In this document: positions 43,584-51,227 of the stretch, piece by piece
Layout of the letters: the number at the start of each line of letters is the position of its first letter
Numbering within the stretch: the first letter of the stretch is position 1
Origin: Alkalihalobacillus sp. CinArs1
GTDB lineage: Bacteria > Bacillota > Bacilli > Bacillales > Guptibacillaceae
Assembly: GCF_947387515.1 (NCBI RefSeq)
Contig: NZ_CANDOB010000002.1
Span: 992,001-1,056,000 of the forward strand
DNA: 64,000 nt
Direction of reading: 5' to 3'
Made by a program: the position numbers and the translations under genes
Notes under the pieces: model-generated
Seen by the model: the letters and a program-made list of their open reading frames with translations, nothing else
Told to the model about the DNA's origin: nothing
Databases searched by the model: none

Positions 43584-43942
43584 GGTTGAATGAACTCGAT
43601 TCTATTCTTAAAAGGATCGTAGAAAGTAAACCTATCGAAACCAGCGATTTGCGTTTCTTCCTTTATCTGAACATTAAAGTGTTGTAATCTAGCACGAGCT
43701 TCATCAATGTTTCCTACTTCAAAAGCAGGGTGTCGTTTACTTGGATGAACATCTTTTTCGACACCGATATGAATTTCGATGCCTGTACCCTTGAGCCAAA
43801 ACCCACCGTTTTTCTTCAATGCCTCAGGTTTTTCGATCTCCACAAATCCAAGAACGTCTTTATAAAACATTCTTGCTTCATTCTCCATGCCTACAGGTAT
43901 ACAGATTTGTATGTGATGAACTCTTCGATAGTCGATATTCAT
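43568..43942 (-). CDS. VOC family protein
   Basis: 124 aa: VHHIQICIPVGMENEARMFY, IEIHIGVEKD, HPAFEVGN, FYDPFKNRIEFIQ. His, His, His and Glu are placed as metal ligands. Distinct from the VOC at 38529. Substrate unknown. 13 bases downstream of the TauE/SafE permease gene, probably one operon. Confidence 0.83.
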   Translation of the reverse strand: MNIDYRRVHHIQICIPVGMENEARMFYKDVLGFVEIEKPEALKKNGGFWLKGTGIEIHIGVEKDVHPSKRHPAFEVGNIDEARARLQHFNVQIKEETQIAGFDRFTFYDPFKNRIEFIQPKSVS

Positions 43943-43955
43943 ATAAAAACACTCC

Positions 43956-44696
43956 TTAAAATTGACTTGTGAATATGCTGTAGCAAACTTGGAAGATTAA
44001 TAGGATCGTCATCGTTCTTAGAAGCCAGTCGATCTGTGAAAGCGACAGCTTATCGGCTATTCTTACTGAAATTTGAGCCCCAGTAATGGAACCGACGGCT
44101 AACGGTATGGCGATCGTCATATCTAGATGACCACTCAAGGAATAAACGATAACAGCGCCTGTACAGCTTAAAAATGTATTAAAACGCGTTAATCCGATTG
44201 AAAATAGATACGAAAGCCCGCTCTGTCTAAATAAATGCATTTGAAGCGTCGCTTGTCCTGGACCAAATGATCCATCGTACCACCCGATAACTCCGACAAA
44301 GGGAAGCGCTCTTTTCGGGACTTGTTTTAACGTTGTACTAGACTGCTTTTTCTTCAAAAATGATAGCCCGAGTGCAGCTACGAGAAGAGAACCTGCGAAT
44401 AGCTGGAGAGCATCATCGGAGAGGGAAGAAGCGAACAAGCCACCAAGTATTCCTCCAACTAAAGCAATAGGACCTGTTTTTAATGCCTCTTTCATCGCTA
44501 GCTCTTTTCTTCTTAATAAAACGAAAAAGCTTGAAAATGAACTTAACATGTTAGAAAATTTGTTAGCAGAAATAATCGAATGAATCGGTAGCCCTAGTAA
44601 GATCATAGCGGGCAAGTTGATCAAGCCGCCGCTACCAGATAATGTTCCAATAAATGTTGCGATGAGTCCGATTCCAAATAACCATAGCCATTCCAT
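43956..44696 (-). CDS. TauE/SafE-family permease
   Basis: 246 aa, about 8 membrane segments in two halves. The family start GLIATFIGTLSGSGGLINLP and the repeat GWYDGSFGPGQATLQM are visible. Members move sulfite, sulfonates, sulfoacetate or other small anions, often out of the cell. Divergent from ccpC, with a CcpC-type site between. Whether it relates to sulfur use in the sulfation genes cannot be judged. Confidence 0.87.
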   Translation of the reverse strand: MEWLWLFGIGLIATFIGTLSGSGGLINLPAMILLGLPIHSIISANKFSNMLSSFSSFFVLLRRKELAMKEALKTGPIALVGGILGGLFASSLSDDALQLFAGSLLVAALGLSFLKKKQSSTTLKQVPKRALPFVGVIGWYDGSFGPGQATLQMHLFRQSGLSYLFSIGLTRFNTFLSCTGAVIVYSLSGHLDMTIAIPLAVGSITGAQISVRIADKLSLSQIDWLLRTMTILLIFQVCYSIFTSQF

Positions 44697-44790
44697 AGTG
44701 AATCACCCTTTTTCGTTCATATTGGAATCTCCTTCCATAGTATATTATTGTTAGAGTGATAATGAAAATAGATAATAATGATGATAATAC

Positions 44791-44805
44791 ATAAGAAAAA
44801 CTTAT
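44791..44805. promoter_or_regulatory. Probable CcpC operator
   Basis: Dyad ATAAG-AAAAA-CTTAT, i.e. ATAA-N7-TTAT, the pattern bound by CcpC at citB and citZ in B. subtilis. It lies 48 bases before ccpC and 94 before the divergent permease gene. Confidence 0.5.
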
Positions 44806-44853
44806 GATTACGATCATCAGAAATATGTAGACAAAACGTCGGAGAGTGATGAG

Positions 44854-45711
44854 ATGAGTACAGAATACAAGGTTCTTTCGATTCTTGCTGAAGAGAAGAA
44901 CATGCGGAGAGCCGCAGAGCGGCTATACGTTTCACAACCAGCACTAAGTCAGCGGCTCCAATCCATCGAAAAAGCCTGGGGTGTACCGATCTTCCTAAGA
45001 TCTCAAAAAGGCTTGACGGTAACACCTGCAGGAGAGCGAATTATCGATTTTGCCAACGATACGCTCAGAAGAGAAGAAAAAGTGTATGAAGCATTAACTT
45101 CGCTGAGTTCTGAAGTTCACGGAACGTTAAAACTAGCAGTCGCATCAATCATAGGACAGTACTGGCTTCCTTCTGTGTTAAAGAGGTTCGTTGAGAATTA
45201 TCCTAGTGTAAAGATTTCGCTCGTAACTGGGTGGAGCAGTGAGATTTTAAAGTATTTATATGAAGATGATATTCATGTCGGAATCATTCGAGGCAAGCCA
45301 GACTGGAGAGGGAGAAGTCATTATCTCTTGTCTGATGAACTATATTTAGTCGACACTGCGATCCGTTCGATCGAAGAGCTTCAGCAAACTGAGAAACCGT
45401 TCATACAGTTTAAGAGTGATTCGACTTACTATCAAGAGATTCAGGAATGGTGGCAAACGCAATCGTTTGCTCCACCAAAGAAAACGATCGTTGTGGACCA
45501 AATCGAAACGTGCAAACAGATGGCGCTGAACGGCATCGGCTATGCGATCCTCCCGTCGATCTCGATTACAGAAGATGTGAGTGAATATCACCGCATCCCT
45601 CTTTTAGATAAAGAAGGAAACGCGTTGAAACGAGATACGTGGTTATTGACGAATGATACCGCACTTCAATTAAAACAGGTGGAAAAGTTCATCGAACTCC
45701 TCGACGGATAG
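44854..45711 (+). CDS. ccpC: LysR-family regulator CcpC
   Basis: 285 aa. N-terminal winged HTH ([21 protein letters not shown]) and LysR substrate domain. Long stretches follow the B. subtilis CcpC sequence: [51 protein letters not shown] and [18 protein letters not shown]. CcpC represses the TCA genes citB and citZ and responds to citrate. Located next to dapH, close to its position in B. subtilis (near ykuL and dapH). Autoregulation through the dyad at 44791 is possible. Confidence 0.92.
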   Translation: MSTEYKVLSILAEEKNMRRAAERLYVSQPALSQRLQSIEKAWGVPIFLRSQKGLTVTPAGERIIDFANDTLRREEKVYEALTSLSSEVHGTLKLAVASIIGQYWLPSVLKRFVENYPSVKISLVTGWSSEILKYLYEDDIHVGIIRGKPDWRGRSHYLLSDELYLVDTAIRSIEELQQTEKPFIQFKSDSTYYQEIQEWWQTQSFAPPKKTIVVDQIETCKQMALNGIGYAILPSISITEDVSEYHRIPLLDKEGNALKRDTWLLTNDTALQLKQVEKFIELLDG

Positions 45712-45724
45712 GAAATCATTAGAC

Positions 45725-45753
45725 TTCACGAAAACAATCATGTACGATAAAAT
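45725..45753 (+). promoter_or_regulatory. Candidate sigma-A promoter of dapH-dapL
   Basis: TTCACG, 17 bases, TAAAAT, 55 bases before the dapH ATG. Confidence 0.4.
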
Positions 45754-45808
45754 GAAAAGCATGCGGCAAAGCCGTGTAGCTATTTGGAATCAAGGAGGAA
45801 GAATAACC

Positions 45809-46528
45809 ATGAAAATGATGGATGCAAACGAAATTATTAGCTTTATTCAAAACAGTGAGAAATCAACTCCTGTCAAAGTACATATTAAAGGGAACTTAGA
45901 TGGTATCGACTTCGGTAGTAACACGAAGACGTTTATTACTGGCGATACTGGTGTGCTTTTCGGAGAATGGAAAGACATCAAAAACGTCCTTGAAAACGAA
46001 GCTTCTAACATCGAAGATTACGTTGTAGAAAACGATCGCAGAAACTCTGCGATTCCAATGCTTGACCTTAAAGGCATTCAAGCACGAATCGAGCCTGGCG
46101 CGATCATTCGTGATCAAGTTGAGATCGGAAACAACGCAGTTATCATGATGGGTGCTATGATCAACATCGGTTCTGTTGTTGGCGAAGGCACAATGATTGA
46201 TATGAACGTTGTTCTTGGAGGACGCGCAACAGTTGGTAAGAATTGTCACATCGGTGCAGGCGCTGTTCTTGCAGGTGTCATTGAGCCACCTTCTGCAACA
46301 CCAGTTATCATTGAAGATGATGTTGTCGTTGGAGCGAACGCTGTTGTCCTTGAAGGTGTAAAAGTTGGAAAAGGCGCAGTGATTGCAGCTGGATCGATCG
46401 TTACAGAAGACGTTCCTGAATACACGCTCGTTGGTGGTACTCCAGCACGAGTACTTAAAGAAATCGATGATCAAACTCGTTCTAAAACAGAGATCAAAAA
46501 AGAGCTTCGTCAGCTTAAAGCAGACTGA
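45809..46528 (+). CDS. dapH: 2,3,4,5-tetrahydropyridine-2,6-dicarboxylate N-acetyltransferase
   Basis: Acetylates tetrahydrodipicolinate with acetyl-CoA in the acetylase branch of lysine/diaminopimelate synthesis. 239 aa: helical N-terminal domain ([20 protein letters not shown]), then a left-handed beta-helix of hexapeptide repeats ([17 protein letters not shown] to [12 protein letters not shown]) with the acetyl-CoA loop. The ATG at 45809 is 8 bases from AAGGAGGAA; the reading frame is open further upstream without a site. dapL follows after 6 bases. Confidence 0.96.
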   Translation: MKMMDANEIISFIQNSEKSTPVKVHIKGNLDGIDFGSNTKTFITGDTGVLFGEWKDIKNVLENEASNIEDYVVENDRRNSAIPMLDLKGIQARIEPGAIIRDQVEIGNNAVIMMGAMINIGSVVGEGTMIDMNVVLGGRATVGKNCHIGAGAVLAGVIEPPSATPVIIEDDVVVGANAVVLEGVKVGKGAVIAAGSIVTEDVPEYTLVGGTPARVLKEIDDQTRSKTEIKKELRQLKAD

Positions 46529-46534
46529 TTTCAC

Positions 46535-47650
46535 ATGAATAGAAGAGCAGTAAGACGAGATCTGCATCGTATCCCTGAAATAGGATTTCAGGAATATAAG
46601 ACACAGCAGTATCTGCTTCAGTTCATCGAACAGTTGCCTCAAGAGCATCTTGAAGTGAAAACTTGGAAAACAGGAATCTTAGTACTCGTAAAAGGAAGTA
46701 ACCCGACTAAAACGGTCGGTTACCGTACTGACATAGACGGCCTTCCGATACAAGAGCAAACTGGGTACCTGTTTCAATCAGAGCATGAAGGATACATGCA
46801 TGCTTGTGGTCATGACTTTCATATGACGATCGCGTTAACCCTTCTTGAACACTACGCTGTAAAACGTGTGAAGGATAACCTGCTGTTTATTTTCCAACCA
46901 GCAGAAGAGGGACCAGGTGGAGCTCTTCCAATGTTAGCTTCAGAAGAATTTAACGCTTGGAAGCCTGATGAAATGGTTGCTCTTCATATTGCACCAGAAT
47001 ATCCAGTCGGCACGGTCGCAACGAAGCCAGGTTTGCTCTTCGCAAACACTTCAGAGCTATTTATCGACTTGATCGGCAAGGGCGGGCACGCTGCTTATCC
47101 TCACCATTCACGCGATATGGTCGTTGCAGGCAGTCATCTTGTTACACAGCTTCAATCGATCGTTGCAAGGAATATTGATCCCCTCGATTCGGCAGTCGTT
47201 ACGATCGGGAAGATTGAAGGGGGGACGAAGCAAAACATTATTGCTGAAACCTCCCGTCTTGAAGGGACGATCAGATCGCTTTCGGCAGATTCAATGACGC
47301 TTGTGAAAAAGCGTGTTGAATCGATCGTCAAAGGGATTGAAGCTTCATTTGAATGTGAAGCGAAAATCGATTATGGCTCGAACTACTATCAGGTGTTCAA
47401 TGATGCGCAGCTAGTCGAAAGGTTTATGAACGTTACTAGAGAGTTAAGCGATATAACTATGATTGAGTGTCGTGAAGCGATGACGGGCGAAGACTTTGGG
47501 TATTTCTTACGAGATATACCAGGGTTCATGTTTTGGCTTGGAGTAGATTCAGAATCAGGACTGCATTCCTCTACTTTGAAGCCAGATGAAGATGCGATTG
47601 ACGTCGCGTTCGATGTTCTTACAAACTATATCGACAGCACGTTTGGATAA
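46535..47650 (+). CDS. dapL: N-acetyldiaminopimelate deacetylase
   Basis: M20D metallopeptidase fold, 371 aa. It removes acetyl from N-acetyl-LL-diaminopimelate. Metal site residues: HACGHDFHM (about 88-96), PAEEGPGGA with the catalytic Glu pair, and the closing [24 protein letters not shown] at the start is the family signature. No clear Shine-Dalgarno precedes the ATG, 6 bases after the dapH stop, so translation is probably coupled to dapH. Terminator follows. Confidence 0.95.
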   Translation: MNRRAVRRDLHRIPEIGFQEYKTQQYLLQFIEQLPQEHLEVKTWKTGILVLVKGSNPTKTVGYRTDIDGLPIQEQTGYLFQSEHEGYMHACGHDFHMTIALTLLEHYAVKRVKDNLLFIFQPAEEGPGGALPMLASEEFNAWKPDEMVALHIAPEYPVGTVATKPGLLFANTSELFIDLIGKGGHAAYPHHSRDMVVAGSHLVTQLQSIVARNIDPLDSAVVTIGKIEGGTKQNIIAETSRLEGTIRSLSADSMTLVKKRVESIVKGIEASFECEAKIDYGSNYYQVFNDAQLVERFMNVTRELSDITMIECREAMTGEDFGYFLRDIPGFMFWLGVDSESGLHSSTLKPDEDAIDVAFDVLTNYIDSTFG

Positions 47651-47654
47651 TAAG

Positions 47655-47687
47655 ACGCCTCGAGGATCACCTCGAGGCGTTTTTTTG
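47655..47687 (+). terminator. Terminator of dapH-dapL
   Basis: ACGCCTCGAGG / CCTCGAGGCGT stem and seven T. Confidence 0.93.
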
Positions 47688-47691
47688 TGCC

Positions 47692-48468
47692 TTAAACCGT
47701 TTTAAGCGTTTGACTGTATTGGTACGTTACAAAATCATGTTTATAAATTTCTTTAACTAATTGCATAGTTTCTTCATTATAAAAGTTTTGATAGTCAGGA
47801 ACCGGCTTATTTAAGGAGGATTGTGACATCTTCACTTCAGCAAAGCACCTCTCATCAAATTTCTTCATCTTATCCGTTATGTGATGAGGAGACTTTACGA
47901 TCGTTTCTATGGGAGAGTGTGGCAGGTTATATTGTTTTTCTATCGTTTTTAACTCATTCATGAAGTTTTCAAGTCGTATATAGTTTTTTATTAGCAACTC
48001 TTCTCCATCAGTGTATTGTTGTGCAATATGGAGGTTGATCGCGCCTTTTGTAACACCGATGTTTCTAATAATATACAGAAATTGTTTGAACGACATACCA
48101 TCTTTAAGGTGTGGTGCGATGACTCTCATAATGCTTTCATTCGTTATCGTTGCAAAATATGAGCTCACTGCACGCGTGAACGGGTCTCGAACAAGCTTGT
48201 ATACATTTTTTTCATCGTTAACTAGTGCTTTCAGTATATTCTTCTCATAATGTGGCTGTATTTGAAATTCGTTCATTCTATATGAGTGAATGGACTCGTA
48301 TTGCGAGGCCGTTTCAAGTAGTCCTATGTGATAAAAATACCATTTAGCAAGTGAAGTACATCCTCCTTTTGGGCTCCAAAAGAATAGGATTGGGAAATTA
48401 GAATCGTATAAAGGAAGTGGAGGTGAGACTAACTTGTTGATTACCACTTCTTTTTTTAGATTGCCCAA
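47692..48468 (-). CDS. Sulfotransferase of the Sulfotransfer_2 (carbohydrate) family
   Basis: 258 aa. PAPS loop FWSPKGGCTSLAKW (about 30-43), 3'-phosphate site YKLVRDPFTRAVSSYF (about 95-110), and the C-terminal DYQNFYNEETMQLVKEIYKHDF typical of membrane-linked carbohydrate sulfotransferases, here without a membrane anchor. Not alignable by eye with the two sulfotransferases of the coat island. TTG start with AAGGAG 11 bases upstream. It interrupts the dapL-ykuS order of B. subtilis and reads against it, so it looks like an acquired single gene. Substrate unknown. Confidence 0.82.
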   Translation of the reverse strand: MGNLKKEVVINKLVSPPLPLYDSNFPILFFWSPKGGCTSLAKWYFYHIGLLETASQYESIHSYRMNEFQIQPHYEKNILKALVNDEKNVYKLVRDPFTRAVSSYFATITNESIMRVIAPHLKDGMSFKQFLYIIRNIGVTKGAINLHIAQQYTDGEELLIKNYIRLENFMNELKTIEKQYNLPHSPIETIVKSPHHITDKMKKFDERCFAEVKMSQSSLNKPVPDYQNFYNEETMQLVKEIYKHDFVTYQYSQTLKTV

Positions 48469-48698
48469 TAGTGCTCAACTCCTTTAAGGCTAGTCCTATT
48501 ATTGACTATTAATTATAGTATGCAAAGGTAATTGGAAAAGTGAGGTCAATGTCTGTTCTGGTCGCATTATGATTTTATGGGTGCGAATATTTCTTTTCGG
48601 AAACTAATGATTTATGTTCAAACAATGAATAGTTTAGCGAAAATAGTTCATCCTAATGCTAGTACTCGCAATGCATTAGAGGGGAAGGAGTGAAAAGC

Positions 48699-48944
48699 AT
48701 GAAAAGAATCGCTGTAGAAGATACGCTTTCTGACGTAGCACAAGCGCTTCAAGCAAAAGGGTATGAAGTGGTTTCCCTTAAGCAGGAAGCTGATGCAAAC
48801 GGCTGTGATTGCTGTGTGATCTCAGGTCAGGATCAGAACGTTATGGGAATGCAGGACGCTACTACACAAGGAAGTGTCATCAACGCTGATGGCATGACAG
48901 CTGATCAAGTTTGTCAGCAAGTCGACAGCAGATATCAGCAATAA
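48699..48944 (+). CDS. ykuS: UPF0180 protein YkuS
   Basis: 81 aa, the length of B. subtilis YkuS. Shared features are KRIAVEDTLSDVAQALQAKGY, the NGCDCCVISGQDQNVMGM segment with CDCC, and GSVINADGMTADQVC. Function unknown. GGGGAAGGAG is upstream of the ATG at 48699. The 230-base gap upstream is AT-rich; it holds a weak hairpin (CTAATGC / GCATTAG, about 48653-48679) and no other gene I can support. Confidence 0.92.
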   Translation: MKRIAVEDTLSDVAQALQAKGYEVVSLKQEADANGCDCCVISGQDQNVMGMQDATTQGSVINADGMTADQVCQQVDSRYQQ

Positions 48945-48976
48945 AAAAAACCGCCCCCTTCTAGAAGGGGGCGGTT
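48942..48976 (-). terminator. Terminator of the mscS-chaB unit (minus strand)
   Basis: Perfect 28-base palindrome (AACCGCCCCCTTCT and complement); T run of eight on the minus strand. It may also halt ykuS transcription. Confidence 0.88.
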
Positions 48977-48980
48977 CTCG

Positions 48981-49184
48981 TTAATCATCTTTTTTTACCC
49001 AATTGCCATTATCGTTCTTTTCGTATTTCTCTTCCACTGCACTCCAAGCTACTTTAAAAGCTGTCTTCTCGTTATCGTATTGCTCTGAAGCAGAATTAAA
49101 GGCTTCCTTAAAGATATCTTGTGCATGGGATGGAAGATTATCTTTCACCTGATCTGGCAGGTCACTTTTCGAATCATAAGGCAA
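48981..49184 (-). CDS. ChaB-family small protein
   Basis: 67 aa starting MPYDSKSDLPDQVKDNLPSH, then AQDIFKEAFNSASEQY and VAWSAVEEKYEKNDNGNWVKK, the standard ChaB fold. ChaB was named as a regulator of the ChaA cation antiporter in E. coli; the role in Bacillus is unknown. The TTG at 49184 fits the family start and lies 10 bases from AAAGGAG; the GTG at 49193 touches that site. Confidence 0.87.
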   Translation of the reverse strand: MPYDSKSDLPDQVKDNLPSHAQDIFKEAFNSASEQYDNEKTAFKVAWSAVEEKYEKNDNGNWVKKDD

Positions 49185-49246
49185 TGACGTCACGCTCCTT
49201 TAACGATTTGTCATTACTTTACCCAGCGCTAGTGACACTTAAACGA

Positions 49247-50083
49247 TTACTGCTCTTTCTTCTCAAGGTAAACTTGATGTGGGAAAGGGATTTCGATTCC
49301 GTTCGCATCGAAAGCTTCTTTAATCTCTTTACGAAGTTGACGCTCAACGCCCCACTGTTCCATATTCTTTGTTTGACAGAGAACGCGGATGACAACATCA
49401 GAATCACCCAGGTTTTGAACACCTAGAACGTTAGGACCTTCAACGATTGAATCGTTCGTTTCGGCAACCTTTTCACACACATCTTGAAGAACGCGAATCG
49501 CTTCGTCAATATTGTCATCATATGAAATGCCAATATCGACAAGGGCGCGCATGTTTCCTCTAGAATGGTTGCTCAGTGAGCTGATCTCACGGTTCGGAAC
49601 ATAGTTAAGTGTTCCGTCAAAAGAACGGATATGAGTTGTGCGGAGGCCAACTTCTTCAACGATTCCACCGAATCCAGCTGCTGTTACATAGTCGCCAACA
49701 TCCATCTGCTTTTCAAGTAAGATGAAGAATCCTGTCACGACATCACTAACCAGTCCTTGAGCACCAAAACCAACTGCTAGACCGATGATACCAGCACCAG
49801 CGATCAATGCTTTAATATCGAATCCAAACGTATCGAACACGACTGCGACAACGATGAAAATCAATACATAAGCGAAAATGCTCATCGTTAAATTCTTTAA
49901 TGTGTCTGCTCTGCTTTGACTCATATTTTTTTTCGTAGTTACTTCAGTGAAGGACTTTTCAATAAAACGAGTTCCTAATGATTTCACGATCGCATAAACG
50001 ATAAAGATTGCGATAAGTTGTAGAATGAGTAGTCCAGTATCAACGAGCAATTCTGCCCAGCTGATGTTTTCAATAAAATCCAT
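49247..50083 (-). CDS. ykuT: Small-conductance mechanosensitive channel YkuT (MscS)
   Basis: 278 aa heptameric channel that opens on osmotic downshock. Three membrane helices; the pore helix is AGAGIIGLAVGFGAQGLVSD with Gly/Ala packing. The cytosolic cage begins MDVGDYVTAAGFGGIVEEVG and ends IEIPFPHQVYLE. GGAGG precedes the ATG. It shares orientation with chaB, 62 bases downstream, and no terminator lies between them. Confidence 0.95.
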   Translation of the reverse strand: MDFIENISWAELLVDTGLLILQLIAIFIVYAIVKSLGTRFIEKSFTEVTTKKNMSQSRADTLKNLTMSIFAYVLIFIVVAVVFDTFGFDIKALIAGAGIIGLAVGFGAQGLVSDVVTGFFILLEKQMDVGDYVTAAGFGGIVEEVGLRTTHIRSFDGTLNYVPNREISSLSNHSRGNMRALVDIGISYDDNIDEAIRVLQDVCEKVAETNDSIVEGPNVLGVQNLGDSDVVIRVLCQTKNMEQWGVERQLRKEIKEAFDANGIEIPFPHQVYLEKKEQ

Positions 50084-50290
50084 GTTTCTCCTCCTTTAAC
50101 CAGATACGGGTATATACCTTACTGACAAAGTATAGCGAAAAATGTCGCTACGGTTCAAGTGAAGTGTTATAGAAGACGTAAGAAAAATAATTCGTTATAC
50201 TTATCATGTCATGTTTATGAAATAGAATACACGGGCAATATAGGGAAGTACGTTTCCTATTCATTATATTAAATTAATTATTACTTAATA

Positions 50291-50319
50291 TTGACTATAA
50301 AAAATGGTTGTACTATAAT
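50291..50319 (+). promoter_or_regulatory. Sigma-A promoter of ykuU
   Basis: TTGACT, 17 bases, TATAAT; near-consensus. Leader of about 45 bases. AT-rich sequence just upstream is not a clear PerR box. Confidence 0.8.
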
Positions 50320-50368
50320 GACAAACGTGGGCGAAAGCCGCAGGATATTTTCTAGGAGGGATTTACAC

Positions 50369-50917
50369 ATGGCAGAACGCATGGTAGGTAAACAAGCACC
50401 TCGCTTCGAAATGGAAGCAGTTATGAACAACAAAGAATTCGGTAAAGTAAGTCTTGAAGAGAACATGAAGAACGACAAATGGACAGTTCTTTTCTTCTAT
50501 CCAATGGACTTCACATTCGTGTGCCCAACTGAAATCACTGCACTAAGTGACCGTTACGATGAGTTCGACGATCTAGATGCAGAAGTAATCGGAGTATCTA
50601 CTGATACAATCCATACACACCTAGCTTGGATCAACACTGACCGTAACGAAAATGGTCTTGGTGATTTAAACTATCCACTAGCTGCAGATACAAACCATAA
50701 AGTATCTAAAGAATACGGCGTATTTATTGAAGATGAAGGTGTAGCACTTCGCGGACTATTCATCATCAGCCCTGAAGGTGAACTTCAGTACGCAGTTGTT
50801 AACCATAACAACATTGGCCGTGACGTTGATGAAACACTTCGTGTGCTTCAAGCACTTCAAACTGGTGGACTTTGCCCAGCAAACTGGAAACCAGGTCAAG
50901 AAACGCTAAACGTATAA
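50369..50917 (+). CDS. ykuU: 2-Cys peroxiredoxin YkuU
   Basis: Typical Prx1/AhpC-type peroxidase, 182 aa. Peroxidatic Cys52 in DFTFVCPTEI, resolving Cys169 in GGLCPANWKPG. It reduces H2O2 and organic peroxides in the cytosol, using thioredoxin or a similar donor. TAGGAGGG is 9 bases before the ATG at 50369. Monocistronic, with strong promoter and terminator. The thioredoxin-like ykuV that follows it in B. subtilis is absent here. Confidence 0.95.
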   Translation: MAERMVGKQAPRFEMEAVMNNKEFGKVSLEENMKNDKWTVLFFYPMDFTFVCPTEITALSDRYDEFDDLDAEVIGVSTDTIHTHLAWINTDRNENGLGDLNYPLAADTNHKVSKEYGVFIEDEGVALRGLFIISPEGELQYAVVNHNNIGRDVDETLRVLQALQTGGLCPANWKPGQETLNV

Positions 50918-50931
50918 TATAGAGTAAACCT

Positions 50932-50962
50932 AAAACCTCCAGGTGATCCTGGAGGTTTTTTT
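50932..50962 (+). terminator. Terminator after ykuU
   Basis: AAAACCTCCAGG / CCTGGAGGTTTT stem with T run. Confidence 0.93.
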
Positions 50963-51075
50963 ATTTAAACTATCATACTAAAATCGGTCATAAAAAGAAG
51001 AGTTTATACGTAATGTAACATGTGCAATGGCCTAAGTGTCGTGCTCACTCTGTTTTCTTAGAAAGAACAATTTGT

Positions 51076-51132
51076 ATGCTAGTAGTGGTAAAAAATCTTC
51101 AAGAAGAAAATCTTGGAGTTTTTTTTATTTAA
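51076..51132 (+). CDS. Possible 18-aa leader peptide
   Basis: ATG CTA GTA GTG ... ATT TAA encodes MLVVVKNLQEENLGVFFI. The whole stem and T run of the terminator at 51097-51126 lie inside it, so a translating ribosome would block or remodel the hairpin. The ribosome site is weak (AAAGA 8 bases upstream). Comparable in logic to bmrB before the bmrCD exporter genes of B. subtilis. Confidence 0.3.
   Translation: MLVVVKNLQEENLGVFFI
51097..51126 (+). terminator. Terminator/attenuator upstream of the ABC exporter
   Basis: CTTCAAG and CTTGGAG pair (one G-U) around AAGAAAAT, followed by eight T. ykuU already has its own terminator, so this one probably controls read-through into the exporter genes. 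Confidence 0.55.
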
Positions 51133-51227
51133 TAGTCTCAATTGGTGGTTATTTATTTCGAAATCCGATATATTATGTATATTGTCACTAATTTTACAAT
51201 TCATTTATAGTCAAAGGTGGTGTCGCG

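Larger units (their letters stand above)
50963..51227 (+). other. Leader region of the ABC exporter operon
   Basis: No protein gene longer than 18 codons is supportable here. The region holds a possible leader peptide overlapping a terminator (listed separately) and AT-rich DNA with several TATTAT-like sequences before the exporter gene. No clear promoter was identified. Confidence 0.5.

Noticed and set aside
44632-45025. Minus-strand frames overlapping the ccpC start and the divergent promoter region
   Set aside because: They cover the promoter region and the ccpC coding sequence and show no ribosome site or family features.
45896-46648. 250-codon minus-strand ORF opposite dapH
   Set aside because: Shadow frame of a certain gene; composition rich in Cys/Asn/Ser and no ribosome site.
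50220-50300. PerR box at ykuU
   Set aside because: Only AT-rich sequence with imperfect symmetry; no convincing TTATAATNATTATAA match.
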